From: DATKMK01 sp035541895
Lineage (GTDB): Bacteria; Desulfobacterota; Binatia; HRBIN30; JACQVA1
NCBI GenBank assembly: GCA_035541895.1
Contig: DATKMK010000038.1
Span: 1-7,700 of the forward strand
Direction of reading: 5' to 3'
DNA length: 7,700 bases
The position numbers and the translations under genes were made by a program. Below the pieces are notes generated by a model that was not told the DNA's origin, did no database searches, and saw nothing but the letters and a program-made list of their open reading frames with translations. Positions 1 to 5,938 of this stretch are shown piece by piece (the first letter of the stretch is position 1; the number at the start of each line of letters is the position of its first letter).

Positions 1-772
1 CGTCGAACGTGCTGCCGAGGTCGGTCGCCATCGCCATGCCGAGGATCTCGACGGCTTGATTCTGTAGCTTGTGCTTCTTGACGAACTCTTCGCTGGCGAG
101 AATCGCCGCCCCCGCACCGTCCGACGTCGGGCAGCACTGCAACTTGGTCAACGGCTCGTAGACCATCGGCGCGTTCTTGATCTCGTCGAGCGAGTACTCC
201 GTCTGGAATTGCGAGTACGGGTTGTTCACCGAGTGCTTGTGATTCTTCCAACCGATCTTGGCGAAGTGCTCGGCAGTGGTGCCGTAGCGCTCCATGTGCT
301 CGCGGCCCGCATTGCCGAAGAACTGCGGCGCCGGTGGCGCAGCCGCGAACCCGCGCAGCGACACCATCAGCTCGAACTGCTTGTCCATCGGGTTGGTGCG
401 GTCCTGAAACTTCACGCCGAGGGAACCCTTCTCCATCTTCTCGAAACCGAGCGCCATCGCGCAGTCGGCGACGCCGGCCTCGACGAACTGCTTGACCATG
501 AACAACGCGGTCGAGCCAGTCGCGCAGTTGTTGTTCACGTTGTAGATCGGCACGCCGGTGAGACCGAGCTGATAGACCGCGCGCTGGCCGCAGGTCGAAT
601 CGCCGTAGCAGTAGCCGACTGCCACCTGCTCGATTTCGCCGTACGGAATGCCCGCGTCGGCGAGCGCCTTCTCGCCCGCTTCCTTGGCCATGTCGGGATA
701 GTCCCAGCTTTTCGAGCCGGGCTTCTCGAACTTAGTCATGCCGACGCCGATGACGAACACTTTTCTGCTCAT
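1..772 (-). CDS. SCP-x type thiolase / lipid-transfer acetyl-CoA acetyltransferase (N-terminal 257 aa, partial)
   Basis: The frame is open from the ATG at 772 to the left edge, giving 257 residues of a protein usually near 390-400 aa, so the C-terminal third is missing. The N-terminus (MSRKVFVIGVGMTKFEKPGS) and the block NVNNNCATGSTAL around Cys83 are typical of the SCP-x/SCP2-thiolase branch; Cys83 is the expected acyl-accepting nucleophile. The stretch KLQCCPTSDGAGAAILAS (about 210-227) is a further hallmark. Thiolases of this branch cleave 3-oxoacyl-CoA, including 2-methyl-branched substrates, in the cytosol of bacteria. The catalytic His and second Cys would lie beyond the window. The start is supported by AAGGAG 9 nt upstream. 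The gene diverges from the peroxiredoxin gene across 132 nt. Substrate is not deducible; family assignment is firm. Confidence 0.93.
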   Translation of the reverse strand, partial: MSRKVFVIGVGMTKFEKPGSKSWDYPDMAKEAGEKALADAGIPYGEIEQVAVGYCYGDSTCGQRAVYQLGLTGVPIYNVNNNCATGSTALFMVKQFVEAGVADCAMALGFEKMEKGSLGVKFQDRTNPMDKQFELMVSLRGFAAAPPAPQFFGNAGREHMERYGTTAEHFAKIGWKNHKHSVNNPYSQFQTEYSLDEIKNAPMVYEPLTKLQCCPTSDGAGAAILASEEFVKKHKLQNQAVEILGMAMATDLGSTFD

Positions 773-781
773 GGTTGGTTT

Positions 782-787
782 CTCCTT
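782..787 (-). promoter_or_regulatory. Shine-Dalgarno site of the thiolase gene
   Basis: On the minus strand AAGGAG lies 9 nt before the ATG at 772. It fixes the thiolase start and is one of the clearer ribosome sites in the window. I found no convincing -35/-10 pair for either gene in the divergent 773-904 gap. Confidence 0.7.
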
Positions 788-904
788 GAACCGAGATTCA
801 GTTTCGCAGCAATCTGCCCGAGCGCCCCTCGTCACGCAAGAACGGGTTGCCACTATTCCAATGATCTCGTCGGACGAGTAGTCTGACGCCCGACAGGCCA
901 AACG

Positions 905-1420
905 ATGCGAACGCTCGTAATGTTGATGCTGCTGCCGCTGGCCGCGGCGCCGGCGCGCGCCGCCGACGTGCTCCCGGCCGGCGCGCAGTTTCCGACCTGG
1001 AGGCTGGTCGATCACACCGGCAAGCCGGTGTCGTCCGGCGATCTCGCCGGCACGCGCTACCTGTTATGGTTCTATCCCAAGGCGATGACACCGGGATGCA
1101 CCGCCGAAGGCGACGGCCTGCGCGACAAATTCCCGGAGTTGCAGCAGGCCGGCGTCGCGGTGCTCGGCGTCTCGTTTGATCGGCCGGAAGACAATGCCCG
1201 CTTCGTGCAAGAGCAGCAGTTCCCATTTCGGCTCCTGTCGGACACCGACCGAACCCTGGCGGCGGCGGTCGGTGCCGCCGACTCGGCGCCACAACCGACC
1301 GCCAAGCGCATTTCGTATTTGATCGGATCGGACGGCAAAGTTCTGCGGGTGTACAGCGCAGTGACGCCGGCCGCTCACGCCGCCGAGGTCCTTCACGATC
1401 TCGGCATCCCGGCACCGTGA
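905..1420 (+). CDS. Exported peroxiredoxin, BCP/AhpC-TSA type, one cysteine
   Basis: 171 aa. Residues 1-19 form a Sec-type signal peptide: Arg2, a Leu/Met-rich core, then APARA before the likely cut ahead of Ala20-Asp21. The mature part is a thioredoxin-fold peroxiredoxin of the bacterioferritin-comigratory type. The active-site block FYPKAMTPGCTAE gives the P-x-x-x-T-x-x-C motif (Pro58, Thr62, peroxidatic Cys65), and Arg135 before SYLIGSDGKV matches the conserved active-site Arg region. It would reduce hydrogen or organic peroxides in the cell envelope. Cys65 is the only cysteine, so the resolving Cys found five residues later in many BCPs is absent, and reduction must come from an outside thiol. 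The ribosome site is weak (AGG, 7 nt before ATG). It lies 66 nt upstream of the PhyH gene on the same strand and could share its transcript. Confidence 0.9.
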   Translation: MRTLVMLMLLPLAAAPARAADVLPAGAQFPTWRLVDHTGKPVSSGDLAGTRYLLWFYPKAMTPGCTAEGDGLRDKFPELQQAGVAVLGVSFDRPEDNARFVQEQQFPFRLLSDTDRTLAAAVGAADSAPQPTAKRISYLIGSDGKVLRVYSAVTPAAHAAEVLHDLGIPAP

Positions 1421-1474
1421 GCCGATGTCTTCACCTTTGCCGGCTTCATGCGCTACGGTTCGAAATCGTGCGAC

Positions 1475-1480
1475 GGAGGA
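1475..1480 (+). promoter_or_regulatory. Shine-Dalgarno site that sets the PhyH gene start
   Basis: GGAGGA lies 6 nt before the ATG at 1487. It favours this start over the upstream in-frame ATG at 1448, which lacks a comparable site and would add 13 residues (MRYGSKSCDGGPL) unlike the family N-terminus. Confidence 0.75.
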
Positions 1481-1486
1481 CCACTG

Positions 1487-2341
1487 ATGCCGATCCCGCG
1501 CTTGTCCGCAAACGCCAGCAGCGCCGACGTGGCCGCTGCGTTGGCCGCCGACGGCTGCGCCGTAGTCGAGCACGTTGTCCCGCGCGGGCTGCTCGATCGC
1601 GCGCGCGAGGAGCTGCAGCCGTATCTCGACGCCACACCGGTCGGGCCCGATGCATTCAGCGGGCGCCGGACGCGTCGCACCGGCGGATTGATTGGACGCT
1701 CGGCAACCTGCCGCGAGTTGGTCATGCATCCGCTCGTGCTCGGGACGGTTGGGGCGGTGCTGCAACACGCCACCACATTTCAGCTCCACCTGACGCAGGT
1801 GATCGCCATCGGCTCGGGCGAGCCCGGGCAACCGATTCATCGCGATCAGTGGGCGTTCGACTTCTTCCCGTTCCCATCGGGATACGAGGTGCAATGCAAC
1901 ACGTTGTGGGCGATGACCGACTTCACCGCCGCCAACGGCGCGACCCGACTGATTCCCGGTAGTCATCGCTTCGCTGACCGCTTGGAGTTCGGACACGACG
2001 CCTGCGAGGCCGCCGAGATGCCGGCGGGGTCGGTGCTGTTCTATACCGGCGCGCTCTATCACGGCGGCGGCGCCAACACGTCGAACGAGGCCCGCATCGG
2101 CGTCAACATCACCTATGCGGTCAGTTGGCTGCGCCAGGAGGAAAATCAGTATCTCGCGGTGCCGGCCGACATCGCTCGGACACTGCCGGAACCGCTTCTG
2201 CGCGTGATGGGTTACGCCCGCGGCGCGTATGCCTTGGGATACGTCGACGATTTGCGCGATCCGCTCGACGTCCTCCTCGGTCGCGCACACGATCTTGGTC
2301 TCGGCGATTTGCAATCGGCGTCGGCGCGAGTGCGCGCCTGA
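1487..2341 (+). CDS. Phytanoyl-CoA dioxygenase (PhyH) family Fe(II)/2-oxoglutarate oxygenase
   Basis: 284 aa from the ATG backed by GGAGGA. The fold signature is complete: His118-Arg-Asp120 (the HxD pair in QPIHRDQWAF), the central NGATRLIPGSHR block (150-161), the distal His192 in YHGGGAN, and Arg203, 11 residues later, as the likely 2-oxoglutarate ligand. His118, Asp120 and His192 would hold Fe(II). The N-terminal segment (13-50, 'ADGCAVVEHVV') is the usual PhyH helical entry. Members hydroxylate many substrates (phytanoyl-CoA, ectoine, secondary metabolites), and nothing in the sequence singles one out. No signal peptide is seen, so it is cytosolic. It follows the peroxiredoxin gene and converges on the MOSC gene with 36 nt between stops. 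Family is firm, substrate unknown. Confidence 0.93.
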   Translation: MPIPRLSANASSADVAAALAADGCAVVEHVVPRGLLDRAREELQPYLDATPVGPDAFSGRRTRRTGGLIGRSATCRELVMHPLVLGTVGAVLQHATTFQLHLTQVIAIGSGEPGQPIHRDQWAFDFFPFPSGYEVQCNTLWAMTDFTAANGATRLIPGSHRFADRLEFGHDACEAAEMPAGSVLFYTGALYHGGGANTSNEARIGVNITYAVSWLRQEENQYLAVPADIARTLPEPLLRVMGYARGAYALGYVDDLRDPLDVLLGRAHDLGLGDLQSASARVRA

Positions 2342-2360
2342 AGCGCGACGAAGTGCGGCC

Positions 2361-2380
2361 TTGGTTGAAACCCGTCCCTA
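2361..2380. repeat. Possible half of a dispersed palindromic intergenic element
   Basis: The minus-strand sequence GTAGGGACGGGTTTCAACC starts on the MOSC stop codon and fills the gap between the convergent PhyH and MOSC genes. It resembles one arm of GTAGGGGCGGGTTT-type elements that I recall as dispersed intergenic repeats in several environmental bacterial genomes. The second arm is not present, and no other copy occurs in this window, so this is only a suspicion. Confidence 0.25.
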
Positions 2381-2815
2381 CAGAACGGTTACGGCATCAC
2401 CAGGACGCAGCACGCCGCCCTCAATGACGCGGGCGCACACGCCGCCTCGAGCTTCCATTGCTTGGCGCGCGCCCGGTCCGATCTTGCTCTCCATGTTGTC
2501 GCACGGATCGCACGGATAGCCGACGTGCAGGAGCAGCGGCCCAACGCGCAGGTGTTTGCCGATGGTGTCGTTCAACGCGATGCCGCGCACCACCACCTGT
2601 CGCCGCGACGCACCGGCCCGGATGATCGCCATGCCCAGCGCGGTCGCGACCTGCTCCAACGCCTCCGCCTCGATCAACGTCACCTGCCGAGCCCGGCCTT
2701 TTCGTGATCGCCAATCTCCGTCGAGTCCGAACTCGGCGATAAACGTCGCCTCATTGAGCGCCACCGCTGGTGCATCACGCTGATCGACCCGATGAATCGA
2801 AACGACGGCAGCCAT
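2378..2815 (-). CDS. Stand-alone MOSC-domain protein
   Basis: 145 aa, essentially one MOSC domain (the C-terminal fold of molybdenum cofactor sulfurases, also found in YiiM and mARC). Matching features are GLDGDWR near 30-36, the QVTLIEAEALEQV strand-helix (44-56), SRRQVVVRG (70-78, the usual R-R-N/Q-x-x-x-x-G block), GYPCDPC with Cys102 and Cys105, and the closing GGVLRPGDAVTV. Small stand-alone MOSC proteins are thought to bind Mo cofactor or carry sulfur, with a conserved Cys as ligand; Cys102/Cys105 are the candidates here, and a third cysteine is Cys127. It has no signal peptide. Its ATG lies 1 nt after the stop of the alpha/beta hydrolase gene, with GGAGG 6 nt upstream inside that gene, so the two are translationally coupled. 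The partner enzyme is unknown. Confidence 0.88.
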   Translation of the reverse strand: MAAVVSIHRVDQRDAPAVALNEATFIAEFGLDGDWRSRKGRARQVTLIEAEALEQVATALGMAIIRAGASRRQVVVRGIALNDTIGKHLRVGPLLLHVGYPCDPCDNMESKIGPGARQAMEARGGVCARVIEGGVLRPGDAVTVL

Positions 2816-2816
2816 G

Positions 2817-3602
2817 TCAGGCCTCCGTCAGGAATCGCTCGACGATCCCATTGAAGGTTTCAGGGCGCTCGAAATACACCGAGTGACCGGCGGCGGGCAC
2901 GCGCTCGACACGCGCATTGCGGAAGGACTGCGCGGCGACTTCGCACACGCGCGGCGGGATAACCGCATCTTCCTCGCCGGTGATGAACAGCACCCGGAGC
3001 GAGAGGCTCGCGACCTCTGACGGCGTCGGCGCGCCGGCGGCGCCGAGCAGCGCACCGAGATCGCTGAGAGTGCGCGGCGGATTGAGGTCGTTGATTTGGA
3101 CGTAGAGGAAATGCAGCGCCGGTTGCTCGCGCGCCATCCGTCCGCCCGCGGCCGGGTGAACTCCGTTGGGCAGCGACAAGCCTTGGCGCGGGAGAGTCCA
3201 GGCCTGCGCGATCTCCTCCGAAGCCAAACCGCCGTGGGTGTCGCACATGACGAGCCGCTCGACGCGCTCGGGGTAGCGCAGCGCGAAGCCCAGGCAGGTC
3301 CAACCGCCCATCGACTGCGCCACGAGATGCGGGCGGGCGATGCCGAGATGATCGAGGAGCGCGCGCAAGTCGTCGACGAACGCCGCGCCCCCGCGTCCGC
3401 CGGCACGCTCAACGGATTGCCCGAAACCGCGATGATCGAAGCTGACGCAGGTGAAGCGATCGCAGAAGTGCGGCACCTGCTGCCACCATGAGAGATGATT
3501 GCCGCCCGCGCCGTGGGCAAACACGATGGCTGGCGCGCTACCGGGCAGCGGGCCGTGTACTTCGTAGTAGAGATCGGCGTCGTCGGTCGCTACGAACGGC
3601 AT
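2817..3602 (-). CDS. Alpha/beta-fold hydrolase
   Basis: 261 aa, the usual length for a single-domain alpha/beta hydrolase. Landmarks are HGAGGNHLSW from His30 (oxyanion-hole loop), SFDHRGFGQS (54-63), the nucleophile elbow AQSMGG with Ser97, the acid Asp212 in GEEDAVIPP, and the catalytic His240 in AAGHSVYFE. The pattern is that of esterases, C-C hydrolases and haloperoxidase-like members; the nucleophile is Ser rather than Asp, so epoxide or haloalkane hydrolysis is unlikely. No signal peptide is visible, so it is cytosolic. It begins 15 nt after the aldo/keto reductase stop with no strong ribosome site, so translation probably depends on coupling. It ends 1 nt before the MOSC gene. Substrate cannot be read from the sequence. 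Confidence 0.92.
   Translation of the reverse strand: MPFVATDDADLYYEVHGPLPGSAPAIVFAHGAGGNHLSWWQQVPHFCDRFTCVSFDHRGFGQSVERAGGRGGAAFVDDLRALLDHLGIARPHLVAQSMGGWTCLGFALRYPERVERLVMCDTHGGLASEEIAQAWTLPRQGLSLPNGVHPAAGGRMAREQPALHFLYVQINDLNPPRTLSDLGALLGAAGAPTPSEVASLSLRVLFITGEEDAVIPPRVCEVAAQSFRNARVERVPAAGHSVYFERPETFNGIVERFLTEA
2822..2826 (-). promoter_or_regulatory. Internal ribosome site coupling the hydrolase and MOSC genes
   Basis: GGAGG on the minus strand, inside the last codons of the alpha/beta hydrolase gene and 6 nt before the MOSC ATG. The junction reads TGACATG, so stop and start are one base apart. Confidence 0.7.
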
Positions 3603-3617
3603 GCGATCGCGCGATGC

Positions 3618-4631
3618 TTAGGTCCGCGTGCGCGGTTCAACCAGCGTGTCGATGCGCGCGAGCTGCTCGTCCGGAACGCGCACCTCAAGCGCGGCCAATC
3701 CGTCGTCGAGATGGCGCATGAGCCGCGGGCCGATGATCGCCGAGGTCACGGCCGGATGCCGCAAGGTCCACGCGTTGGCGTAGGCCGCGAGCGATGCGTC
3801 GACCTGTTTCGCCATCGTGATCAGCTCTTCGATGACCTCGAGCCGGCGCTGCCCGCGCGCATTGGTCAAATCGAAGTTGTCGCGCACGAACATGCCGAAC
3901 TCGGTCTCGTTGGTCGCACGCGAATCCGGCGGCGGCGGTTGGCCCTTGCGATAGCGGCCGGCGAGCCACCCGCCCTCGAGCGGGCTCCACACGATCGCGC
4001 CGAATCCGAAGCGCTCACAGACCGGAAAGATCTCCCGCTCCACCTCACGCGAGAAGATCGAGTACGGCGGTTGGGTCGAGATGAAGCGCTCGAAGCCGCG
4101 CCGTTCGCTGATCCACAGCGACTCGACCATGCGCCAGGCACTGAATTGCACGTCGACCGGATCGGCGGCGTGACCGGTTGAGACGCCGAGGTACCGGATC
4201 TTGCCCTGGCGAATCAAGTCGGTGAGCGCACTCATGGTCTCTTCGAGTGGCGTGTCGTGATCGTTCCGATGCAGTTGATACAGGTCGATCCAGTCGGTGC
4301 CGAGCCGCTTCAAACTCTCCTCAACTTGCAAGAAGATGTGGCGGCGCGAGGTGCCGCGATCGAGCGCTCCCCCCATGCCCGGCATGAAGACTTTGGTCGC
4401 CACCACCACCGACTCGCGTCGGCCGCGCAACGCCTTGCCGACGATCTCTTCCGACTCGCCCCAGCAATAGCGATTCGCCGTGTCGATGAAGTTGATCCCT
4501 GCGTCGAGCGCTCGATGAATGATGCGGACGCAGTCGTCGTGATCGGCGTTGCCCCACCGGCCGAACATCATCGTGCCGAGGCAAAGGCGCGACACTTTCA
4601 GGCCGCTGTGTCCGAGTCGTCGATATTCCAT
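3618..4631 (-). CDS. Aldo/keto reductase
   Basis: 337 aa, in the range of YajO/YghZ/Gfo-type single-barrel reductases. It starts with the family opening MEYRRLGHSGLKVSRLCLGT. The catalytic tetrad is intact: Asp50 (FIDTANRY), Tyr55, Lys80 (VVATKVF) and His121 (LYQLHRND). The C-terminal cofactor-binding region is seen in SAIIGPR (297-303), followed by the family helix with HLDDGLAAL. It would reduce aldehydes or ketones with NAD(P)H in the cytosol. The gene sits 50 nt downstream of the lipoprotein gene and 15 nt upstream of the hydrolase gene, which suggests co-transcription; only a modest purine-rich stretch (AAGAGAG) precedes the ATG. Physiological substrate unknown. Confidence 0.94.
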   Translation of the reverse strand: MEYRRLGHSGLKVSRLCLGTMMFGRWGNADHDDCVRIIHRALDAGINFIDTANRYCWGESEEIVGKALRGRRESVVVATKVFMPGMGGALDRGTSRRHIFLQVEESLKRLGTDWIDLYQLHRNDHDTPLEETMSALTDLIRQGKIRYLGVSTGHAADPVDVQFSAWRMVESLWISERRGFERFISTQPPYSIFSREVEREIFPVCERFGFGAIVWSPLEGGWLAGRYRKGQPPPPDSRATNETEFGMFVRDNFDLTNARGQRRLEVIEELITMAKQVDASLAAYANAWTLRHPAVTSAIIGPRLMRHLDDGLAALEVRVPDEQLARIDTLVEPRTRT

Positions 4632-4681
4632 GACGCTCTCTTACCCCCGACTCAGGCGTCAACTCAATGCGGGACGTCCAA

Positions 4682-5128
4682 TCACTTCCAACCGATGGGC
4701 TCGTAACCCTTCTCGCGCAAACAGCGGTCGACGAAATTGGCGTAGACGGGATCCGGGCCACTCGATTGAAACACGCCGAACAGGCCAGACAGAAGCCCCG
4801 CGGTAGCGCCGGTCGCGGCTCCGACCGCCGCACCTTCGCCGGCGTTGCCGGCAATGGCGCCGCCCACCGCGCCGGACGCGGCCCCCACGCCGGCTCCCAC
4901 CGCCGTGTGGGCGCCGACCTGACGCGCCGCCTCGGCGTCTTGTCCGCCCGACTTCACGTATTGGTCGGCGCGCTGCATGCAATCGTCGATGTCACGCTGT
5001 GCGGCGGCGGCGCCGACCCGATTGTACTGCTCGTTCGGATACAAGGTCGGGCGCTTCGCCGCGCAGCCGCTGGCCGCCAACAGAGTCACACACAAACACC
5101 AAGCGAGCCGCGTACTGCAAGATCGCAT
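4682..5128 (-). CDS. Glycine-zipper lipoprotein
   Basis: 148 aa from ATG 5128. Residues 1-21 are a lipoprotein signal (MRSCSTRLAW, then a hydrophobic core and LLAASGC), with Cys22 as the lipidated residue. The -3 position is Ala rather than Leu, which is slightly unusual. Residues 73-117 are a Gly/Ala-rich run (GAGVGAASGAVGGAIAGNAG and following) with repeated G-x-x-x-G spacing, a glycine-zipper segment that may pack helices or insert in a membrane. Two further cysteines, Cys50 (DDCMQRAD) and Cys136 (FVDRCLREKGYEPIGW), flank the zipper and could form a disulfide. Related envelope lipoproteins of unknown role end with a similar 'CLxEKGYxxxGW' tail. An upstream in-frame ATG at 5278 would place 50 residues before the signal peptide and is rejected. 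It lies 37 nt after the flavin-protein gene. Confidence 0.85.
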   Translation of the reverse strand: MRSCSTRLAWCLCVTLLAASGCAAKRPTLYPNEQYNRVGAAAAQRDIDDCMQRADQYVKSGGQDAEAARQVGAHTAVGAGVGAASGAVGGAIAGNAGEGAAVGAATGATAGLLSGLFGVFQSSGPDPVYANFVDRCLREKGYEPIGWK

Positions 5129-5165
5129 GCCGGAGAATAGCCACAGTCCGGTTGACGAGTCCAGA

Positions 5166-5636
5166 TCACCGCGTTGCGTGCCACTTGGTGTAGATCGGCG
5201 GCCAGTTGTTGGGCTCGCCGCGCTTCTTGTAGGTGGCGAGCAGCGCGTGCTCGATAGTGAACTCGAACAACAACTCATCCTCGGTCGAGGTGCCGCCGCA
5301 AGCGAGAAACGACGCGCGCACCGTGTGCGTGAGTTGACGGTCGCGATGGTGAATCACTTTGCCGGTGAGGTAGAATTCGTCGTCGCGATCCATCACCGGG
5401 AACGTGTGCAACGCATAGCGGCCGTCGCGCAGCAGATCGTGTTGCTTCGGCGACGGAGCGATCAAGCCGTACAACCCAGACTCGGTGAGGATCGGACAGA
5501 ACGGATGCACGCGCGGTCCGCCATCCTTGCGCACGGTGGCGAGATAGCCGAGCCCGATGCCATGCTGGTAGAGCAGGGCCCGGCCTCGAGCGGCGATTTC
5601 GGGACTGGCTTGTTCGAACTCGTTCCACGTTGCCAT
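5166..5636 (-). CDS. Pyridoxamine 5'-phosphate oxidase-like flavin split-barrel protein
   Basis: 156 aa. The N-terminal helix is followed by the split-barrel signature GYLATVRKDGGPRVHPFCPI (30-49), then LYGLIAPSPKQHDLLRDGRYALHTFP (55-80), the order expected of PNPOx-like proteins. These bind FMN, F420 or haem and carry out diverse reductions. The C-terminus (NNWPPIYTKWHATR) lacks the substrate-binding tail of true PdxH, so pyridoxal phosphate synthesis is not expected. The start at 5636 has GAGGAGGG 9 nt upstream and is preferred to the in-frame ATG at 5675, which would lie inside the preceding gene. It begins 2 nt after the stop of the 75-aa Cys-rich protein, so the two are coupled. Substrate and cofactor are undetermined. 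Confidence 0.88.
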   Translation of the reverse strand: MATWNEFEQASPEIAARGRALLYQHGIGLGYLATVRKDGGPRVHPFCPILTESGLYGLIAPSPKQHDLLRDGRYALHTFPVMDRDDEFYLTGKVIHHRDRQLTHTVRASFLACGGTSTEDELLFEFTIEHALLATYKKRGEPNNWPPIYTKWHATR

Positions 5637-5638
5637 GG

Positions 5639-5866
5639 CTACACACCCTCCTCGATCCGGCCGGGAAAGGCGCACAGTACTGTGTCAAGCGGCTTGATGC
5701 CTCTGAAGTAGCGACAGATGGAGGTGTCCTTGACGGCGCACATGTGCGCCGTCGTGCCCTCGGCTTGGTTCCACGGACAAGGTTCTCGCTTCCAGTTCAA
5801 TTCGGCCTTGGGGATGAGATCGATGTCCATGTTGCCTCCACACAGCTCGCGAATCGATTCGTCCAT
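5639..5866 (-). CDS. Small five-cysteine protein of unknown function
   Basis: 75 aa, not a family I can name. It is a real gene: a strong ribosome site (GAGGAGGA) precedes the ATG, and its last codons (for Glu-Glu-Gly) form the ribosome site of the next gene, which begins 2 nt after its stop. Cysteines fall at 9, 30, 43, 51 and 65. The core runs CPWNQAEGTTAHMCAVKDTS and then ICRYFRG, with Cys65 in DTVLCAFPG. Four closely placed Cys plus His41 suggest a metal or Fe-S site, but that is inference; redox-active thiols are an alternative. No signal peptide or membrane segment is seen. It is the first gene of the leftward block, facing the WYL regulator across 111 nt that hold a palindromic candidate operator. 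Its middle (codons for T-A-H-M-C-A-V) contains a perfect 22-bp palindrome. Confidence 0.78.
   Translation of the reverse strand: MDESIRELCGGNMDIDLIPKAELNWKREPCPWNQAEGTTAHMCAVKDTSICRYFRGIKPLDTVLCAFPGRIEEGV
5646..5653 (-). promoter_or_regulatory. Ribosome site inside the Cys-protein gene, sets the flavin-protein start
   Basis: GAGGAGGG on the minus strand, 9 nt before ATG 5636. It consists of the Glu-Glu-Gly codons at the end of the 75-aa gene. It decides between starts 5636 and 5675 and implies translational coupling. Confidence 0.75.
5732..5753. repeat. Perfect 22-bp palindrome inside the Cys-protein gene
   Basis: Half-site GACGGCGCACA is followed directly by its exact reverse complement, with the centre at 5742/5743. 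In RNA it could form a 9-bp stem with a 4-nt loop (CATG). It covers the codons for Thr-Ala-His-Met-Cys-Ala-Val, including Cys43. Whether it has a function is unknown. Confidence 0.6.
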
Positions 5867-5870
5867 ATCT

Positions 5871-5878
5871 TCCTCCTC
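5871..5878 (-). promoter_or_regulatory. Strong Shine-Dalgarno site of the 75-aa Cys-protein gene
   Basis: GAGGAGGA on the minus strand with the GGAGG core 5 nt from ATG 5866. This is the best ribosome site in the window, and it is the main argument that the short frame is translated. Confidence 0.75.
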
Positions 5879-5938
5879 GTCGGTTTCGCCGGCTCAGCTT
5901 CCGGCGATGAACTGCGCGTGACTCTATCCTTTCAATCT

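Noticed and set aside
71..886. 271-codon plus-strand frame
   Set aside because: It lies antisense to the thiolase, whose protein matches its family throughout. The translation is Arg/Leu/Val-rich without any family pattern, a product of high third-position G+C.
798..1415. 205-codon minus-strand frame
   Set aside because: Arg/Pro-rich antisense shadow of the peroxiredoxin gene with no ribosome site of note.
1064..2314. 416-codon minus-strand frame
   Set aside because: Antisense to both the peroxiredoxin and PhyH genes, crosses their intergenic gap, and shows no recognisable motifs; the plus-strand genes have complete catalytic signatures.
3606..3615. 10-bp palindrome ATCGCGCGAT between the AKR and hydrolase genes
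   Set aside because: Short alternating CG/AT palindromes are common in high-G+C DNA, and its 15-nt gap leaves little room for an operator.
3495..4181. 228-codon plus-strand frame
   Set aside because: Antisense to the aldo/keto reductase and hydrolase genes; composition typical of a shadow frame.
5129..5278. Longer start for the lipoprotein at 5278
   Set aside because: Adds 50 Ser/Arg/Thr-rich residues ahead of a clear lipoprotein signal peptide and overlaps the flavin-protein gene.
5637..5675. Longer start for the flavin split-barrel protein at 5675
   Set aside because: Would overlap the end of the Cys-protein gene and add 13 residues; the GAGGAGGG site fits ATG 5636.
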